From Halopenitus persicus (GTDB lineage Archaea > Halobacteriota > Halobacteria > Halobacteriales > Haloferacaceae), in the NCBI RefSeq assembly GCF_900107205.1, contig NZ_FNPC01000003.1, positions 62,001-126,000 of the forward strand: DNA of 64,000 nucleotides. Reading direction: 5' to 3'. The notes below the pieces were generated by a model. It was not told the DNA's origin and ran no database searches. It worked only from the letters and a program-made list of their open reading frames with translations. Shown here piece after piece: positions 1 to 9,199 of this stretch. The position numbers and the translations under genes are program-made. Each line of letters begins with the position of its first letter. Within the stretch, counting starts at the first letter, position 1.

Positions 1-280
1 CGAAGGCCTTCCGGCGGGCCCGCTGCGGGGGCAGCGGCGAGCGCGTCTCGAACGTCGCCTCGCGCTCGAGCAGCGACGCGAGCCCGCGGACGAGCTTGAA
101 GTCGTCGGCGTCCGCCTCGAGTTCGTCGAGCCGGGTCCGAAGGTCCCCGTGTCGGTCGCCGACGTGGCTCCGAAACGTCTCGAGGAGCCGCTCCGCGAGC
201 GGCCGGTCGGCGTCGTCGACGAACCGCGGCGCGTACCCCCCGCCCGCCCGCGAGACGCGGAGGTGGTCCTTCCGAAGCAC
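1..280 (-). CDS. Bax1 / DUF790-family XPB-partner nuclease, N-terminal part (cut by window edge)
   Basis: The reverse strand reads from a GTG at 278-280 through to base 1 without a stop (93 residues seen). The N-terminus, LRKDHLR-like followed by VSRAGGGYAPRF, is the opening I associate with DUF790 proteins. That family includes Bax1, the archaeal partner of the XPB helicase; the XPB-Bax1 complex unwinds and incises damaged DNA. The XPB gene lies on the same strand just upstream, at 905-2245, which supports the call. The catalytic C-terminal part is outside the window. The start is chosen because the family begins with this KDHLRVSRAGGGY block. Confidence 0.8.
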   Translation of the reverse strand, partial: MLRKDHLRVSRAGGGYAPRFVDDADRPLAERLLETFRSHVGDRHGDLRTRLDELEADADDFKLVRGLASLLEREATFETRSPLPPQRARRKAF

Positions 281-409
281 GGCCGTACCTCGGGACGGAT
301 CCCGTAAAACCCACCGGATACCGCGATCGAACCATCGCGTTCGAACGGCGCGTCGACGCGGCTGCGGACCGTGGGACAAGCATTTGTAGTCCGGAAGCAA
401 CCCTCGAAT

Positions 410-811
410 ATGCGACGACGGGGACTGTTGATCGCCGCGTTCGGAACGCTTGGCGCCGGCTGTCTCGAGGGGCGCTCCCCCTCCGGTCCCCGAAACCCGC
501 CGACCGCCGAAGCGCCGCCCGACGCCGGTTCGGCGGCCGACACCGCCGCGCCGGGCCTGCGGATCGTGGACCGGGATTTCTCCGAGCGCGATGACGGGAG
601 TCTCCGGATCGACGCGACGATCGAGAACACGGCCGCCGAGCGGCGGACCGGCACCCTCGTCGTGACGGCGACGACGCCCGAGGAGGAGGCGACCGAAACG
701 CGCGATCTCGACGTCGACCCGGAGACTGAGATCGAGGTCACGATCGGGTTCGATCTGTCCTACGAGTCGTTCATCAACGGCGGCAGCCTCTCGCTCGACG
801 TCGAATCGTGA
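410..811 (+). CDS. Small Tat-type lipoprotein, haloarchaeal
   Basis: This 133-residue protein begins MRRRGLLIAAFGTLGAGC: a twin-arginine signal followed by a lipobox (LGAGC), so the mature protein should be lipid-anchored at Cys18 on the outer face of the membrane. A Pro/Ala-rich linker follows, then a beta-rich domain of about 85 residues (VDRDFSERDDGSLRIDATIENTA onward) that looks like a FxLYD/Ig-like 'extracellular additional' domain. A TATA-like gcatttgtag lies about 27 nt before the ATG, which selects this start over an upstream in-frame ATG at 371. Function unknown. It is convergent with the XPB gene and separates it from the Bax1 gene. Confidence 0.75.
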   Translation: MRRRGLLIAAFGTLGAGCLEGRSPSGPRNPPTAEAPPDAGSAADTAAPGLRIVDRDFSERDDGSLRIDATIENTAAERRTGTLVVTATTPEEEATETRDLDVDPETEIEVTIGFDLSYESFINGGSLSLDVES

Positions 812-851
812 CCCCCGTTTCGGAGCGCAACCCCCCGGCAGGTGGCTAGCT

Positions 852-940
852 GCGCCGGTCCGCGATGCGCTCCTCGGCGGTGGCTGCGCCGGTCCGCGAC
901 GCGCTCACCGGCGCCGGTCCGCGACGCGCTCCTCGGCGGT
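852..940. repeat. Triplicated 3' tail of the XPB gene
   Basis: The string gcgccggtccgcgacgcgct occurs at 911, 886 and (one base changed) 852. Copies at 852 and 911 both continue into ctcctcggcggt. The copy at 911 is the coding end of XPB (residues TAEERVADRR). The other two lie beyond the stop codon at 905-907, so the tail of the gene has been tandemly duplicated into the intergenic space. Confidence 0.85.
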
Positions 941-2245
941 GTCCGCGGTCACGAGCTCGTAGACGGTCGCTCGTCCGCCGTCCGCCTTGGGGCGAAGCAC
1001 CCGCCCGACCCGTTGGGTGAACTCGCGTTCGCTGCCGGATCCGGAGAGGACGACCGCGACGTTCGCGTCCGGCACGTCGATCCCCTCGTCGAGCACGTTG
1101 GCGGCGATCACCCGCGAGTAGGTCCCGTCGCGGAACCGCTCGAGTATCTCCCGCCGCTCCGCAGCCCCGGTTTCGCTGGTTATCGCGGGGATGAGAAACC
1201 GCTCGGAGAGGTCGTAGACGAGGTCCGTGTGGGCGGTGAAGACGATCACGCGGTCCTCGCGGTGCCGGTCGAGGAGTCCCTCGAGGACGTCCCGCTTTCG
1301 CTCCGCGTTCATCATTATCTCCCGGGCGCGCTGTTTGGCCAACAGCGCCTCCCGTGCCCGCGGGTCCCGCCCGGACCGCTTGACGAGCTTCCGATAGTCG
1401 CTGCCGCTCGTCAGCGTGAGCCCCGACTCCCGGAGGTACTCGACGAACACGCCCTGCTGGCGCTCGTAGCGCTCCCGCTCGTCGTCGGTCAGATCGACCT
1501 CGAGACGGCGGACGTCGTAGGGCGCGAGGTGGTCGCCGGCGAGCGAATCGACGTCGACGGCGTACACGAGCGGACCGACGAGCTCCTCGATGGCCCGGTG
1601 TTCGCCGTCCGGTCGCTCGAAGGTCGCCGTCAGCCCGAGTCGCTCGGGCGCGGGAAGGAGGCGAGCGATGTCGCGATACCCCTCGCCGCCGAGGTGGTGG
1701 ACCTCGTCGAAGACGACGAGCCCGAACGACTCGCCGACGTCGTCGGCCTTCAGGTACGCCGAGTCGTACGTCGAGACCGTGATCGGCTCGCGGCGCTGCT
1801 GTCCGCCGCCGAACTGGCCGATCGGAACGTCGAACTCGCGCTCGAGTTCCGACCGCCACTGCTCGAGGAGGTCGATCGTCGGGACGACCACCAGCGTCGG
1901 CCGATCGCGGTCGGCCATCGCGGCGATCGCGACGACCGTCTTGCCGGCGCCGGTCGGCAGCTCCACGACGCCGCGCCGGTCGGCGTCCGTCCACGCGTCG
2001 AGCGCCTCGCGCTGATACGGCCGCAGGTCGTAGGCGGTCGACAGCGCCAGCGGCTCCGTCGCCAGGACGGCGTCGTCGACCGACCGCCCGGCCACCTCGA
2101 GCGCCCGCCGGATCGCCGCGTATCGAAACGCCGCCGCCCGAACGTCCCCGGTACGCTCGTCGTCCGTCACGCCCGGCAGCGGCGGCAGCGGCTCGTCGGC
2201 GTCGATCCGGATCGTCCCGTCGTCGTAGCGGAGCCGTACGGTCAT
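905..2245 (-). CDS. XPB/Rad25-type DNA repair helicase
   Basis: A 446-residue SF2 DEAD/DEAH helicase. Visible motifs are the Q-like LRPYQREAL at about 75, Walker A PTGAGKT at 97-103, DEVH box at 180-183, LGLTATF at 203-209, and motif VI QRVGRVLRP near the C-terminus. Archaeal XPB pairs with the nuclease Bax1, whose gene starts at 280 on the same strand. Together they are thought to act in nucleotide-excision-like repair; transcription roles are debated. A reverse-strand TTTAA box around 2284-2290 could be its promoter. The gene's 3' end is repeated downstream. ATP-dependent 3'-5' unwinding is family knowledge, not seen here. Confidence 0.93.
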   Translation of the reverse strand: MTVRLRYDDGTIRIDADEPLPPLPGVTDDERTGDVRAAAFRYAAIRRALEVAGRSVDDAVLATEPLALSTAYDLRPYQREALDAWTDADRRGVVELPTGAGKTVVAIAAMADRDRPTLVVVPTIDLLEQWRSELEREFDVPIGQFGGGQQRREPITVSTYDSAYLKADDVGESFGLVVFDEVHHLGGEGYRDIARLLPAPERLGLTATFERPDGEHRAIEELVGPLVYAVDVDSLAGDHLAPYDVRRLEVDLTDDERERYERQQGVFVEYLRESGLTLTSGSDYRKLVKRSGRDPRAREALLAKQRAREIMMNAERKRDVLEGLLDRHREDRVIVFTAHTDLVYDLSERFLIPAITSETGAAERREILERFRDGTYSRVIAANVLDEGIDVPDANVAVVLSGSGSEREFTQRVGRVLRPKADGGRATVYELVTADTAEERVADRRR

Positions 2246-2518
2246 CCTCGATCCCTCGTTCTCCGATACTGCGCGATCCGCGGTTAAAGGGTCTCCGACC
2301 GACGGTGATCGACTTGAAAAGCGATCGGGTCACACCGTCCCCGTGCGACGTGACACAGCCTCGGCGTGGCACGCGGGTGTGCGGGACGGACGCGCCGAGG
2401 AGGGGGCATCCGTTCCGCCCGTTCGCCATTCGAGTCGCCCGCGTTCGGTCGGGAGTCCCGACGGGACCAGTGGTCTGAACCGTCCGACGAGATCACCGAT
2501 CGGGACCGCCCGACGGGA

Positions 2519-3511
2519 TCAGAACAGCGACTGGCTCGAGTCGAGGACGCGTGCGGGACCGCCGACCGACCAGACGTCCGTCTCGATCCCGATCTCGGCG
2601 ACGCGGGATTCGACCTCGTCGACGTGCTCCTCGCGCGTGTTGACGTACACCGAGGCGCCGGTGTCCGTCGAGAAGTAGACCGGCACGCCCTCCTCCCGGA
2701 GTTCCCGAACCGCGTTGAACACGGCGATCGTCTCGGGCTGCCAGTAAACCCATCCGGCCGGACCGGTCATCGTCGCCGCCGTCAGCGAGAGCGAGTCGTG
2801 CTCGGCGAGTTCGAATATCCGGTCGAACGAGCCCGCACGGAGCGCGTCGGTCATCTCCGCCAGCTGCTCGTGGACGTGCGCCATCCGCGCGTCGAACATA
2901 TGGCTCGCCGCCGCCTCGCGGTGTGCCTCCTCCGTCTCCTTGTACGCCGGGACGTGTGCGGCGACGATCCGGAGGTCCGATTCGGGATCGAACCCGTCCT
3001 CATCCTCCCCGACCGGGAGCCGCCGCGACCGGCAGTCCTCGTCGTTCAGTCCCGTTTCGAGTATCGAGTACGCGCCGGTCACCGCGCGGGCCGCCGAGGA
3101 GGAGCCGCGGCGGGCGATCGTGGATATCTCCGGGCGGGACAGATCGAGCCCCGCGGCTTCCGCAAGCGCCATCGCGGCGGCGGCGAAGCCCGACGAGGAG
3201 GACCCGAACCCGATGTTCGACGGGAAGGAGTTCCGGCTCTCGAAGCGGACCGCGTGGTCGAACCCGGCAAGCTCCCGGACGTGGTCGACCACCAGCTCGA
3301 TCCGCTCGGCGGCCCGCCCCTCAACGCGGTCGCCGTCGATGCGGACGGTGTCGGCGGCGGCGTCGGGCTCCCACTCGACCGTCGTCGTCGTCGCGGTGGG
3401 CGCCGTACAGACGCTGATGCTGTCGTGGTACGGGAGCCGAAGCTGCTCGTCGCGCATCCCGTGGTACTTCACGAGTCCCTGTATCGGGTGGGCTCGCGCG
3501 GTGGCTTTCAT
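2519..3511 (-). CDS. mvaD: Phosphomevalonate decarboxylase (haloarchaeal mevalonate pathway)
   Basis: A 330-residue GHMP-fold protein of the diphosphomevalonate decarboxylase family. The substrate/phosphate loop SNIGFGSSSSGFAAAA is at about residues 97-112, and a C-terminal STDTGASVYVNT segment matches the family active-site region. Haloarchaeal members act on mevalonate-5-phosphate, giving isopentenyl phosphate for archaeal lipid synthesis. The N-terminus MKATARAHPIQGLVKYHG fits the family start. An inverted repeat CAACGC-N7-GCGTTG (3528-3546) lies just upstream. Divergent from the ferredoxin gene. Confidence 0.9.
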   Translation of the reverse strand: MKATARAHPIQGLVKYHGMRDEQLRLPYHDSISVCTAPTATTTTVEWEPDAAADTVRIDGDRVEGRAAERIELVVDHVRELAGFDHAVRFESRNSFPSNIGFGSSSSGFAAAAMALAEAAGLDLSRPEISTIARRGSSSAARAVTGAYSILETGLNDEDCRSRRLPVGEDEDGFDPESDLRIVAAHVPAYKETEEAHREAAASHMFDARMAHVHEQLAEMTDALRAGSFDRIFELAEHDSLSLTAATMTGPAGWVYWQPETIAVFNAVRELREEGVPVYFSTDTGASVYVNTREEHVDEVESRVAEIGIETDVWSVGGPARVLDSSQSLF

Positions 3512-3649
3512 ACCCCATCACAACGGGCAACGCGGGATTAGCGTTGCGAATGTCCGAGTCGATTGTGACCGTCGTTTCCGTTCGATCCGATGTCGGAGCC
3601 ACCGATCCGATGGCAAGAGTTTTGCCGGCCCTGGGCGAATCCGGTCAGT

Positions 3650-3994
3650 ATGTCCGAGTACACCGTCGAGTTCGCCGGGACCGGCGAGTCGATCGAGGTG
3701 TCCGACACGCAGACGATCCTCAACGCCTGTCTCGAGGAGGGGATCGCCCAGGAGTACTCCTGTCGCGTCGGGATGTGTCTGGCCTGCTCGGCCCGCATCC
3801 TCGAGGGCGAGGTCACCCAGCCCGCAGCACGGGGGCTGACCGACGAGGAGGCGGAGGAGTATGCGCTCACCTGTATGGCCCGTCCGCAATCGGACCTCAC
3901 GCTTGATCGCGGCGAGTACCCGCCGAGCATCGAGGACGCGGCCGGCACCGAGGCCGACCCGGGGACCGACGACGCGGCAGCGGCGGACGACTGA
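3650..3994 (+). CDS. fdx: Plant-type [2Fe-2S] ferredoxin
   Basis: A 114-residue electron carrier. Cluster ligands are C38, C43, C46 and C75 in the plant-type CX4CX2CX28C spacing. It lacks the long acidic N-terminal insertion of the major 128-residue halobacterial ferredoxin; instead it has an acidic, Ala-rich C-terminal tail from about residue 95. The ATG at 3650 is preferred to one at 3590 because the beta-grasp fold starts at SEYTVEFAG and a gagttttgcc TATA-like element sits about 28 nt upstream. The partner enzyme is not apparent from neighbours (pyrB follows after about 100 nt). Confidence 0.9.
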   Translation: MSEYTVEFAGTGESIEVSDTQTILNACLEEGIAQEYSCRVGMCLACSARILEGEVTQPAARGLTDEEAEEYALTCMARPQSDLTLDRGEYPPSIEDAAGTEADPGTDDAAAADD

Positions 3995-4098
3995 GGGTGG
4001 CTCGGGGAACTGGTTCTCCCTGACGCGTCGTGCACCACGGTCCCAGGATGCTTTCGGACCCGACGGATTGAAGGTAGTTCCCGACCGCGGGATAGACG

Positions 4099-5016
4099 AT
4101 GCGTCAGGACCACCTCATCACCGCGACACAGCTCTCGCGGCCCGACATCGAGGCGATGCTCGATCGGGCGCGGGAGATCGACGAGTCACGGGAGGCGTTC
4201 GAGCAACGGTATTCGGGGTCCGTCCTCGCGCTCTGTTTCTTCGAGCCGAGCACGCGCACGAAGATGAGCTTCGAGACCGCCGCCAAGCGCCTCGGTGCGG
4301 AGACGATCGATATGGGGTCGGTCGAATCCTCCTCGGTCAAGAAGGGCGAGTCGCTCGCCGACACCGTTCGCGTGATCGAGGGGTACGCGGACGCGCTGGT
4401 GTTGCGGCACCCGAGCGAGGGGTCCGCGAAGATGGCCTCCGAGTTCGTCGACGTGCCGGTGATAAACGCCGGCGACGGGGCCGGCCAGCATCCCTCACAG
4501 ACGCTGCTCGATCTCCACACGATCCGCGAGCGACACGGCCTCGACGACCTCACGATCGGGATCATGGGCGACCTGAAGTACGGCCGGACGGTCCACTCGC
4601 TGGCGTCCGCGCTGACGAACTTCGACGCCAACCAGCACTTCATCAGTCCCGAATCGCTGCGGCTGCCCCGGTCGGTCCGGTTCGACCTCCACGAGGCGGG
4701 CGCGCAGGTCCGCGAACACACCGATCTCGAGGCGATCCTGCCGGAACTGGACGTGCTGTACGTGACCCGTATCCAGCGCGAGCGGTTCCCCGACGAGAAC
4801 GAGTACCGCGAGATCGCGGGCGAGTACCGGATCGACGCCGACACGCTTTCGGCGGCCCGCGAGGATCTGACCGTTATGCATCCGCTTCCCCGCGTCGACG
4901 AGATCGCGGCGGACGTCGACGAGACCGACCACGCCCGGTATTTCGAACAGGCGCACAACGGGGTCCCGGTACGGATGGCGCTGCTCGACATGCTTCTCGG
5001 GGGTGGGTCGGAATGA
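4099..5016 (+). CDS. pyrB: Aspartate carbamoyltransferase, catalytic chain
   Basis: A 305-residue enzyme that condenses carbamoyl phosphate and L-aspartate in the first committed step of pyrimidine synthesis. The carbamoyl phosphate loop [13 protein letters not shown] is at about 48-60, [13 protein letters not shown] at about 96, and HPLPRVDEI near 262. Length is normal for the catalytic chain. The stop overlaps the start of pyrI (ATGA at 5013-5016), so the two are translationally coupled and made in matching amounts for the holoenzyme. Confidence 0.97.
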   Translation: MRQDHLITATQLSRPDIEAMLDRAREIDESREAFEQRYSGSVLALCFFEPSTRTKMSFETAAKRLGAETIDMGSVESSSVKKGESLADTVRVIEGYADALVLRHPSEGSAKMASEFVDVPVINAGDGAGQHPSQTLLDLHTIRERHGLDDLTIGIMGDLKYGRTVHSLASALTNFDANQHFISPESLRLPRSVRFDLHEAGAQVREHTDLEAILPELDVLYVTRIQRERFPDENEYREIAGEYRIDADTLSAAREDLTVMHPLPRVDEIAADVDETDHARYFEQAHNGVPVRMALLDMLLGGGSE

Positions 5017-5474
5017 GCCCCGACCGCGAGCTCCGGGTCTCGAAGATCCGGAACGGGACCGTCATCGACCACATCACCGGCGGACAGTCGCTCAACGTGC
5101 TCGCGATCCTGGGGATCGACGGCTCCGAGGAGTTCAGCGTTTCCATCGGAATGAACGTCCCCTCCGACCGGCTCGGCCACAAGGACATCCTCAAGGTCGA
5201 GGGTCGGGAGCTGAGCCAGTCCGAGGTCGACGTCCTCTCGCTGATCGCGCCGGAGGCGACGATCAACATCGTTCGCGACTACGAGGTGGTCGAGAAGAAC
5301 CGGGTCGAACCCCCCGCCGAGGTGGTCGGCGTCCTCTCGTGTCCGAACCGGAACTGCATCTCCAACGACGACGAGCCCGTCGAAACGCGCTTCACGGTGA
5401 TGGCGGACGGCGTGCGGTGCGACTACTGTTCGGAGATCCTGCGCGACCGCCTGGCCGAACACATCGACGTATGA
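5013..5474 (+). CDS. pyrI: Aspartate carbamoyltransferase, regulatory chain
   Basis: A 153-residue regulatory subunit. The N-terminal nucleotide-binding domain starts [16 protein letters not shown]. The C-terminal zinc domain has four cysteines, C110, C115, C136 and C139 (CPNRNC...CDYC), which hold the zinc that docks it onto PyrB. It confers allosteric control by CTP and ATP in homologues. The start codon overlaps the pyrB stop. Confidence 0.97.
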   Translation: MSPDRELRVSKIRNGTVIDHITGGQSLNVLAILGIDGSEEFSVSIGMNVPSDRLGHKDILKVEGRELSQSEVDVLSLIAPEATINIVRDYEVVEKNRVEPPAEVVGVLSCPNRNCISNDDEPVETRFTVMADGVRCDYCSEILRDRLAEHIDV

Positions 5475-5540
5475 GAGGACTGGTATTTCTGCCCGGTGAC
5501 GGTCGGGCGAAGCCGTCGACCGGTTCGGACCGTCCCGGTA

Positions 5541-5548
5541 GTTTTTAG
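5541..5548 (+). promoter_or_regulatory. TATA-like box of the 31-aa microprotein gene
   Basis: gtttttag lies 24-31 nt before the ATG at 5572. This is the spacing expected for a leaderless haloarchaeal transcript and supports the tiny gene as real. Confidence 0.5.
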
Positions 5549-5571
5549 CCGTCCGATACGTACGTTCACAT

Positions 5572-5667
5572 ATGGGCACGAAAGCGAAACTCCTGGTCGC
5601 ATTGGCCCTCGTAGCCACCGTCTACTTCATCGTCTCCGGCGATAAGGAGCCGGTGGAAGTCGAGTAG
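5572..5667 (+). CDS. 31-residue single-pass membrane microprotein
   Basis: The frame from ATG 5572 to TAG 5667 encodes MGTKAKLLVALALVATVYFI and then VSGDKEPVEVE. There is one hydrophobic helix at about residues 7-21, a positively charged N-terminus (KAK) and an acidic tail. It has its own promoter-like box and lies 97 nt after pyrI. The good promoter spacing, the clear membrane segment and the independent position argue for a gene. Function unknown; I think similar short proteins occur in other haloarchaea, but this is from memory. Confidence 0.6.
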   Translation: MGTKAKLLVALALVATVYFIVSGDKEPVEVE

Positions 5668-5783
5668 CGATCCGAACCGCCCGCGACGGAACCGCGAGCC
5701 GGCCGATCGCCCCCGTCCCCGCTTCCGCGTTCGACCGGCTCTCGAACATCCCTTTTAACCACGGCCGCCGAGTACGGCCGCGT

Positions 5784-6644
5784 ATGTACGGGGTCGTCAC
5801 GCGCAACGCCGACGACGTAACGATCGGGGAGTTCGATCGCGGGTTCTACGAGGTGAAGGACGTCACCGGGCGGGCCGCCGAGCCGGTCGCGAACGCGGTC
5901 AATATGGTGTCGTGTTTCGGCGACACCGCGGCGGCCGACGGCGATTCGGGCCTCGTTCCGGTCGACGACCGCGGGGTGCCGGCGAGCCGTGACCGACCCG
6001 AGTTCGAGTGGACGCACATCTGCCCGACGCATCCGGAGTACCGGCGGGGGATCCTCGAGATGATCGAGGATTGTGCCGCGGTCGCCCCCGACGTCAGGCT
6101 CGACGACGTCGGGTTTCCGCGGGAGGGATACTGTCGGTGCGACCGCTGTGAGCGGCTGTTCGCCGAGAGCGACCACGACGAGCGGGCCGACTGGCGCGCC
6201 GCCACCATCACCGACTTCGTCGCCGCCGCGGCCGACCGGATCCCCGGCCGAACCCATCTCTCCGTCCATCCGGATCCGTACCCGGGACACCTCCGGGCGA
6301 GGTCGGGAATCGACCTCGACGCGATGGCTGATCACGTCGACGAGTTCGTCGTTCCGATCTACGACACGGAGTACGCGACGACCTACTGGCTCGAGACGAT
6401 CGCTCGGGGGTTCCGCTCGCGGCTCGGCGGCGACTACGACGTCCACGGTGCGCCGCCGGAAACGCCGTTCTCGGTCGAGCTGTACGCTGCCGACGTCGAC
6501 GTCGACGCGCTGATCGAGGCGACCGAAGCGGTCGAGCCGTACGCGAAGGACGTGCTGTTCGGCTACGAGGCGGCTAACGCCGCCGCGGCGCTCCGACGGC
6601 GGGATGCCGACGCCCGCGGCGGCGAGGTTCATCGACCGGAGTGA
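5784..6644 (+). CDS. Conserved haloarchaeal protein, probable TIM-barrel hydrolase-like fold
   Basis: 286 residues, function not recognised with certainty. The segment HICPTHPEYRRGILEMIEDC followed by DDVGFPREGYCRCDRC resembles glycoside-hydrolase-like TIM barrels, in which a 'GYCHCPRC' block follows an acidic DD(F/G)GF strand. The CxCxxC cluster could bind a metal. Later strands read THLSVHPDPYPGH and EFVVPIYDTEYATTYW. A cttttaacc box about 27 nt before the ATG supports the start. It stands alone between a microprotein and the convergent yyaL-like gene. Function is inference only. Confidence 0.7.
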   Translation: MYGVVTRNADDVTIGEFDRGFYEVKDVTGRAAEPVANAVNMVSCFGDTAAADGDSGLVPVDDRGVPASRDRPEFEWTHICPTHPEYRRGILEMIEDCAAVAPDVRLDDVGFPREGYCRCDRCERLFAESDHDERADWRAATITDFVAAAADRIPGRTHLSVHPDPYPGHLRARSGIDLDAMADHVDEFVVPIYDTEYATTYWLETIARGFRSRLGGDYDVHGAPPETPFSVELYAADVDVDALIEATEAVEPYAKDVLFGYEAANAAAALRRRDADARGGEVHRPE

Positions 6645-6715
6645 CTCGCATCAGGGCGTCACACGCGCCCGTCCGGAGGAGCGTCCGTCCGAAGAACGCG
6701 CCGTTCGGAGACTCG

Positions 6716-9031
6716 TTACAGCCAGTCGAGCGCGGCCTCGACGTCCGTTTTGGGGGGCGAACACGCGAACCCGCGACACGCGTAGACGGTCGGTTCCCCG
6801 TCGATCGCCTCCCGGCCGTCCCAGACGGGCGGGACTTCCTCCAGGCCGATCTCCCGGCACCACTCGGCGGTCGCGTCAGCGGTCGCGGGACGCGGGGCGA
6901 ACACCGCGCCGGGGAGGAACCGGTTCGAGAGCGCCTCCCACCACGAGTCGGGGCGCTCGTCGCCGGCGAACACGAGCTCGATCCCGCCGTTCGCCACGCG
7001 GTCGGCCGCCAGAACGAGCGACGCGTGCTCGAGCGGTCGCCCGCTGATCCGGTCGGCGTGCGTCTCGAGGACGGCTTCCGCGACGTCCCGATACGGACGG
7101 TCGGTGACGAAGCCGTCGAGCTCCGCGAGGAGTCCGACCGCGACGCCGACGCTCGAGGGCAGCGACCGGTCCGTCAGCGACTGGGGACGGACCGAGAGGT
7201 CGCTCGGGCCGGCCGCCCCGTCGCCCCGGTCGCTCGGGACCGAGTAGATCGTCCCCGCGTTCTCGTCGTAAAAGTCCGCGACGATCCGGTCGGCGAGCTC
7301 GATCGCGAACCCCAGGTGATCGGGACGGCCGGTCACCTGATACGTGTCGAACGCGCCCCGGGCGAGGAACGCGTAGTCGTCGAGATATCCCGGCCCCTTG
7401 CGGTCGCCGTCGATCCACCGCCGGTCGAGCCGGCGGGCGTCCGCGTCCCACAGCCGGTCGCGGACGAACTCGAGCGCCGTCGTCGCCCGGTCCGCGAGAC
7501 GCGGATCCAACGCCCGCGCGCCCGCCGCGAACGCGGAGATCGTCCGCCCGTTCCATCCCGCGAGCACCTTCTCGTCGCGCCGGGGACGGGGTCGTCGCTC
7601 GCGGGCCTCGTACAGGTCGACGCGGGCCTCGCGCAGCCGTTCACGGACCGTCGCTCGGTCGAACCCGTGTTCGCCCGCCAGCTCCCCGATCGACGACGAC
7701 TCGGTGAGCACCGTCGTCCCGCGTTCGAAGTTTCCGGCGGACGTTACGCCGTACCGATCACACACAAGCGAGGCGGCCGGCTCGTCGAGCACCGCCTCGA
7801 TCTCCTCGGGAGTCCAGGTGTAGAATGCTCCTTCGACCGGATCCGGCGACGATTCGGTCGCGTCCGTTGCGTCCGTCGCCTCCGCCGCGCCCGGTGTGTC
7901 GGTCGCTCCCGCCGCGTCCGTTGCGTTCGTCGTAGCGTTTCGGCGCGACGCTGGCGGAACGCTCCTGGCGTCGAGAGTGCTGAAGAAGCCGCCGTCGGGA
8001 TGGGAGAGCTCGCGGTCGAGGAAGGCGAACGTCTCCTGGGCGACCAGCCCGTATCGCGGGTTCCCCGTCAGCTGGAACGCGTCGAGGAGCACGCGCGGCA
8101 GCTCCGCGTTGTCGTACAGCATCTTCTCGAAGTGCGGCACCGTCCAGGACCGGTCGGTCGCGTAGCGGTGGAAGCCGCCGCCGACGTGGTCGTAGAGCCC
8201 GCCGGCGACCATCGCGTCGAGGGTTCCCGTCGCAGCCCGCGTCGATGGGCTCCGCTCGGCGTTCCCGGACTCACGTTCGGCGTCCGTGGCGTGGCCCGAG
8301 GGGTCCCCGGCGTGACCCGAGGGATCCCCGGTATGATCCGCGGCGGCGCCGGCTCGAAGCAGCAGGTCGATCCGGCGCGGCTGCGGGAACTTCGGGCCGC
8401 TCGTTCCGAAGCCGCCGTGTTCCTCGTCGTACCCGCGAACGGCGGTCGCGGCCGCCTCCTCGAGGATCCCCGTTCCCGGCGGATCGCCGGGCTGATCCGG
8501 GACGGATTCGACCTCGTCACGGGCCGCGGCCATCCACTGGTCGGCTCGAGACTCCATTTCGGACCGCTGCTCGGGGTCGCTCCAGGAGTCGGCGATCCGC
8601 TCGCACAGCTCCCGGAATCCGGGCCGCCCTCGCGTCGGCTCTCGCGGGAAGTACGTCCCGACGTAGAACGGCTTCCCGTCGGGGGTACACCACGCCGAGA
8701 GCGGCCAGCCGCCACCGCCGGAGACGAGCTGGCAGACCGTCATCAACACGTCGTCGACGTCCGGCCGTTCCTCGCGGTCGACCTTCACCGGAACGAACGA
8801 CTCGTTGAGCGTCTCGGCGACCTCGGGGTCCGAAAAGCTCTCCTCCTCCATCACGTGACACCAGTGGCAGGCGGCGTAGCCGACCGAGACGAACACGGGC
8901 ACGTCGTGCTCGGCGGCGGTCTCGAAGGCACGATCGTCCCAGGGCTGCCAGTTGACCGGGTTGTCGGCGTGCTGGCGGAGGTACGGGCTCGCCTCCGCGG
9001 ACAGCCGGTTCCGGTCGGTCGGTGTGGACAT
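6716..9031 (-). CDS. YyaL / DUF255 (SSP411) family protein with thioredoxin-fold N-terminus
   Basis: A 771-residue member of the YyaL / spermatogenesis-associated protein 20 family. The family opening [20 protein letters not shown] is near residues 17-36. The thioredoxin-fold motif CHWCHVM places cysteines at 55 and 58, and an (alpha/alpha)6-barrel region like N-acylglucosamine epimerases follows. The precise reaction is unknown in the family. Two Asp/Ala/Thr-rich low-complexity insertions (around residues 232-262 and 380-405, e.g. DATDATESS and [16 protein letters not shown]) make it longer than usual and consist of short tandem repeats. Confidence 0.9.
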   Translation of the reverse strand: MSTPTDRNRLSAEASPYLRQHADNPVNWQPWDDRAFETAAEHDVPVFVSVGYAACHWCHVMEEESFSDPEVAETLNESFVPVKVDREERPDVDDVLMTVCQLVSGGGGWPLSAWCTPDGKPFYVGTYFPREPTRGRPGFRELCERIADSWSDPEQRSEMESRADQWMAAARDEVESVPDQPGDPPGTGILEEAAATAVRGYDEEHGGFGTSGPKFPQPRRIDLLLRAGAAADHTGDPSGHAGDPSGHATDAERESGNAERSPSTRAATGTLDAMVAGGLYDHVGGGFHRYATDRSWTVPHFEKMLYDNAELPRVLLDAFQLTGNPRYGLVAQETFAFLDRELSHPDGGFFSTLDARSVPPASRRNATTNATDAAGATDTPGAAEATDATDATESSPDPVEGAFYTWTPEEIEAVLDEPAASLVCDRYGVTSAGNFERGTTVLTESSSIGELAGEHGFDRATVRERLREARVDLYEARERRPRPRRDEKVLAGWNGRTISAFAAGARALDPRLADRATTALEFVRDRLWDADARRLDRRWIDGDRKGPGYLDDYAFLARGAFDTYQVTGRPDHLGFAIELADRIVADFYDENAGTIYSVPSDRGDGAAGPSDLSVRPQSLTDRSLPSSVGVAVGLLAELDGFVTDRPYRDVAEAVLETHADRISGRPLEHASLVLAADRVANGGIELVFAGDERPDSWWEALSNRFLPGAVFAPRPATADATAEWCREIGLEEVPPVWDGREAIDGEPTVYACRGFACSPPKTDVEAALDWL

Positions 9032-9168
9032 GGTCGCCGGTACGGCGGCCAGGGGGAAAAGCCGTCGCCACTCGAACGGGGACGTGGCTCGGGGTCGGTC
9101 ACCGTCGTCGATGTGATCCCTGAATGCGATCCACGATCGTGACGGTATCGAGCGCGTGTAACGACAAG

Positions 9169-9190
9169 GTTTACACTACCGTGCGTAAAC
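9169..9190 (+). promoter_or_regulatory. purD promoter with inverted repeat GTTTAC-N10-GTAAAC
   Basis: GTTTAC at 9169-9174 sits about 27 nt before the purD ATG, in TATA position. Its mirror GTAAAC is at 9185-9190, near the expected transcription start. The same pair, with an 11-nt spacer and the shared core cgtgcgtaaac, lies upstream of cysteine synthase (31099-31121). A regulator could bind here and block TATA access. Confidence 0.5.
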
Positions 9191-9199
9191 CCCTCGCGT

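Noticed and set aside
842-2287. Very long open frame antisense to the XPB helicase gene
   Set aside because: High GC at third positions removes stops from antisense frames in this genome. The translation is Arg/Pro/Ala-rich and lacks motifs, while the opposite strand encodes a clear helicase.
3528-3546. CAACGC-N7-GCGTTG inverted repeat upstream of the phosphomevalonate decarboxylase gene
   Set aside because: Short GC-rich dyads occur often by chance here, and this one is not placed over a recognisable TATA box.
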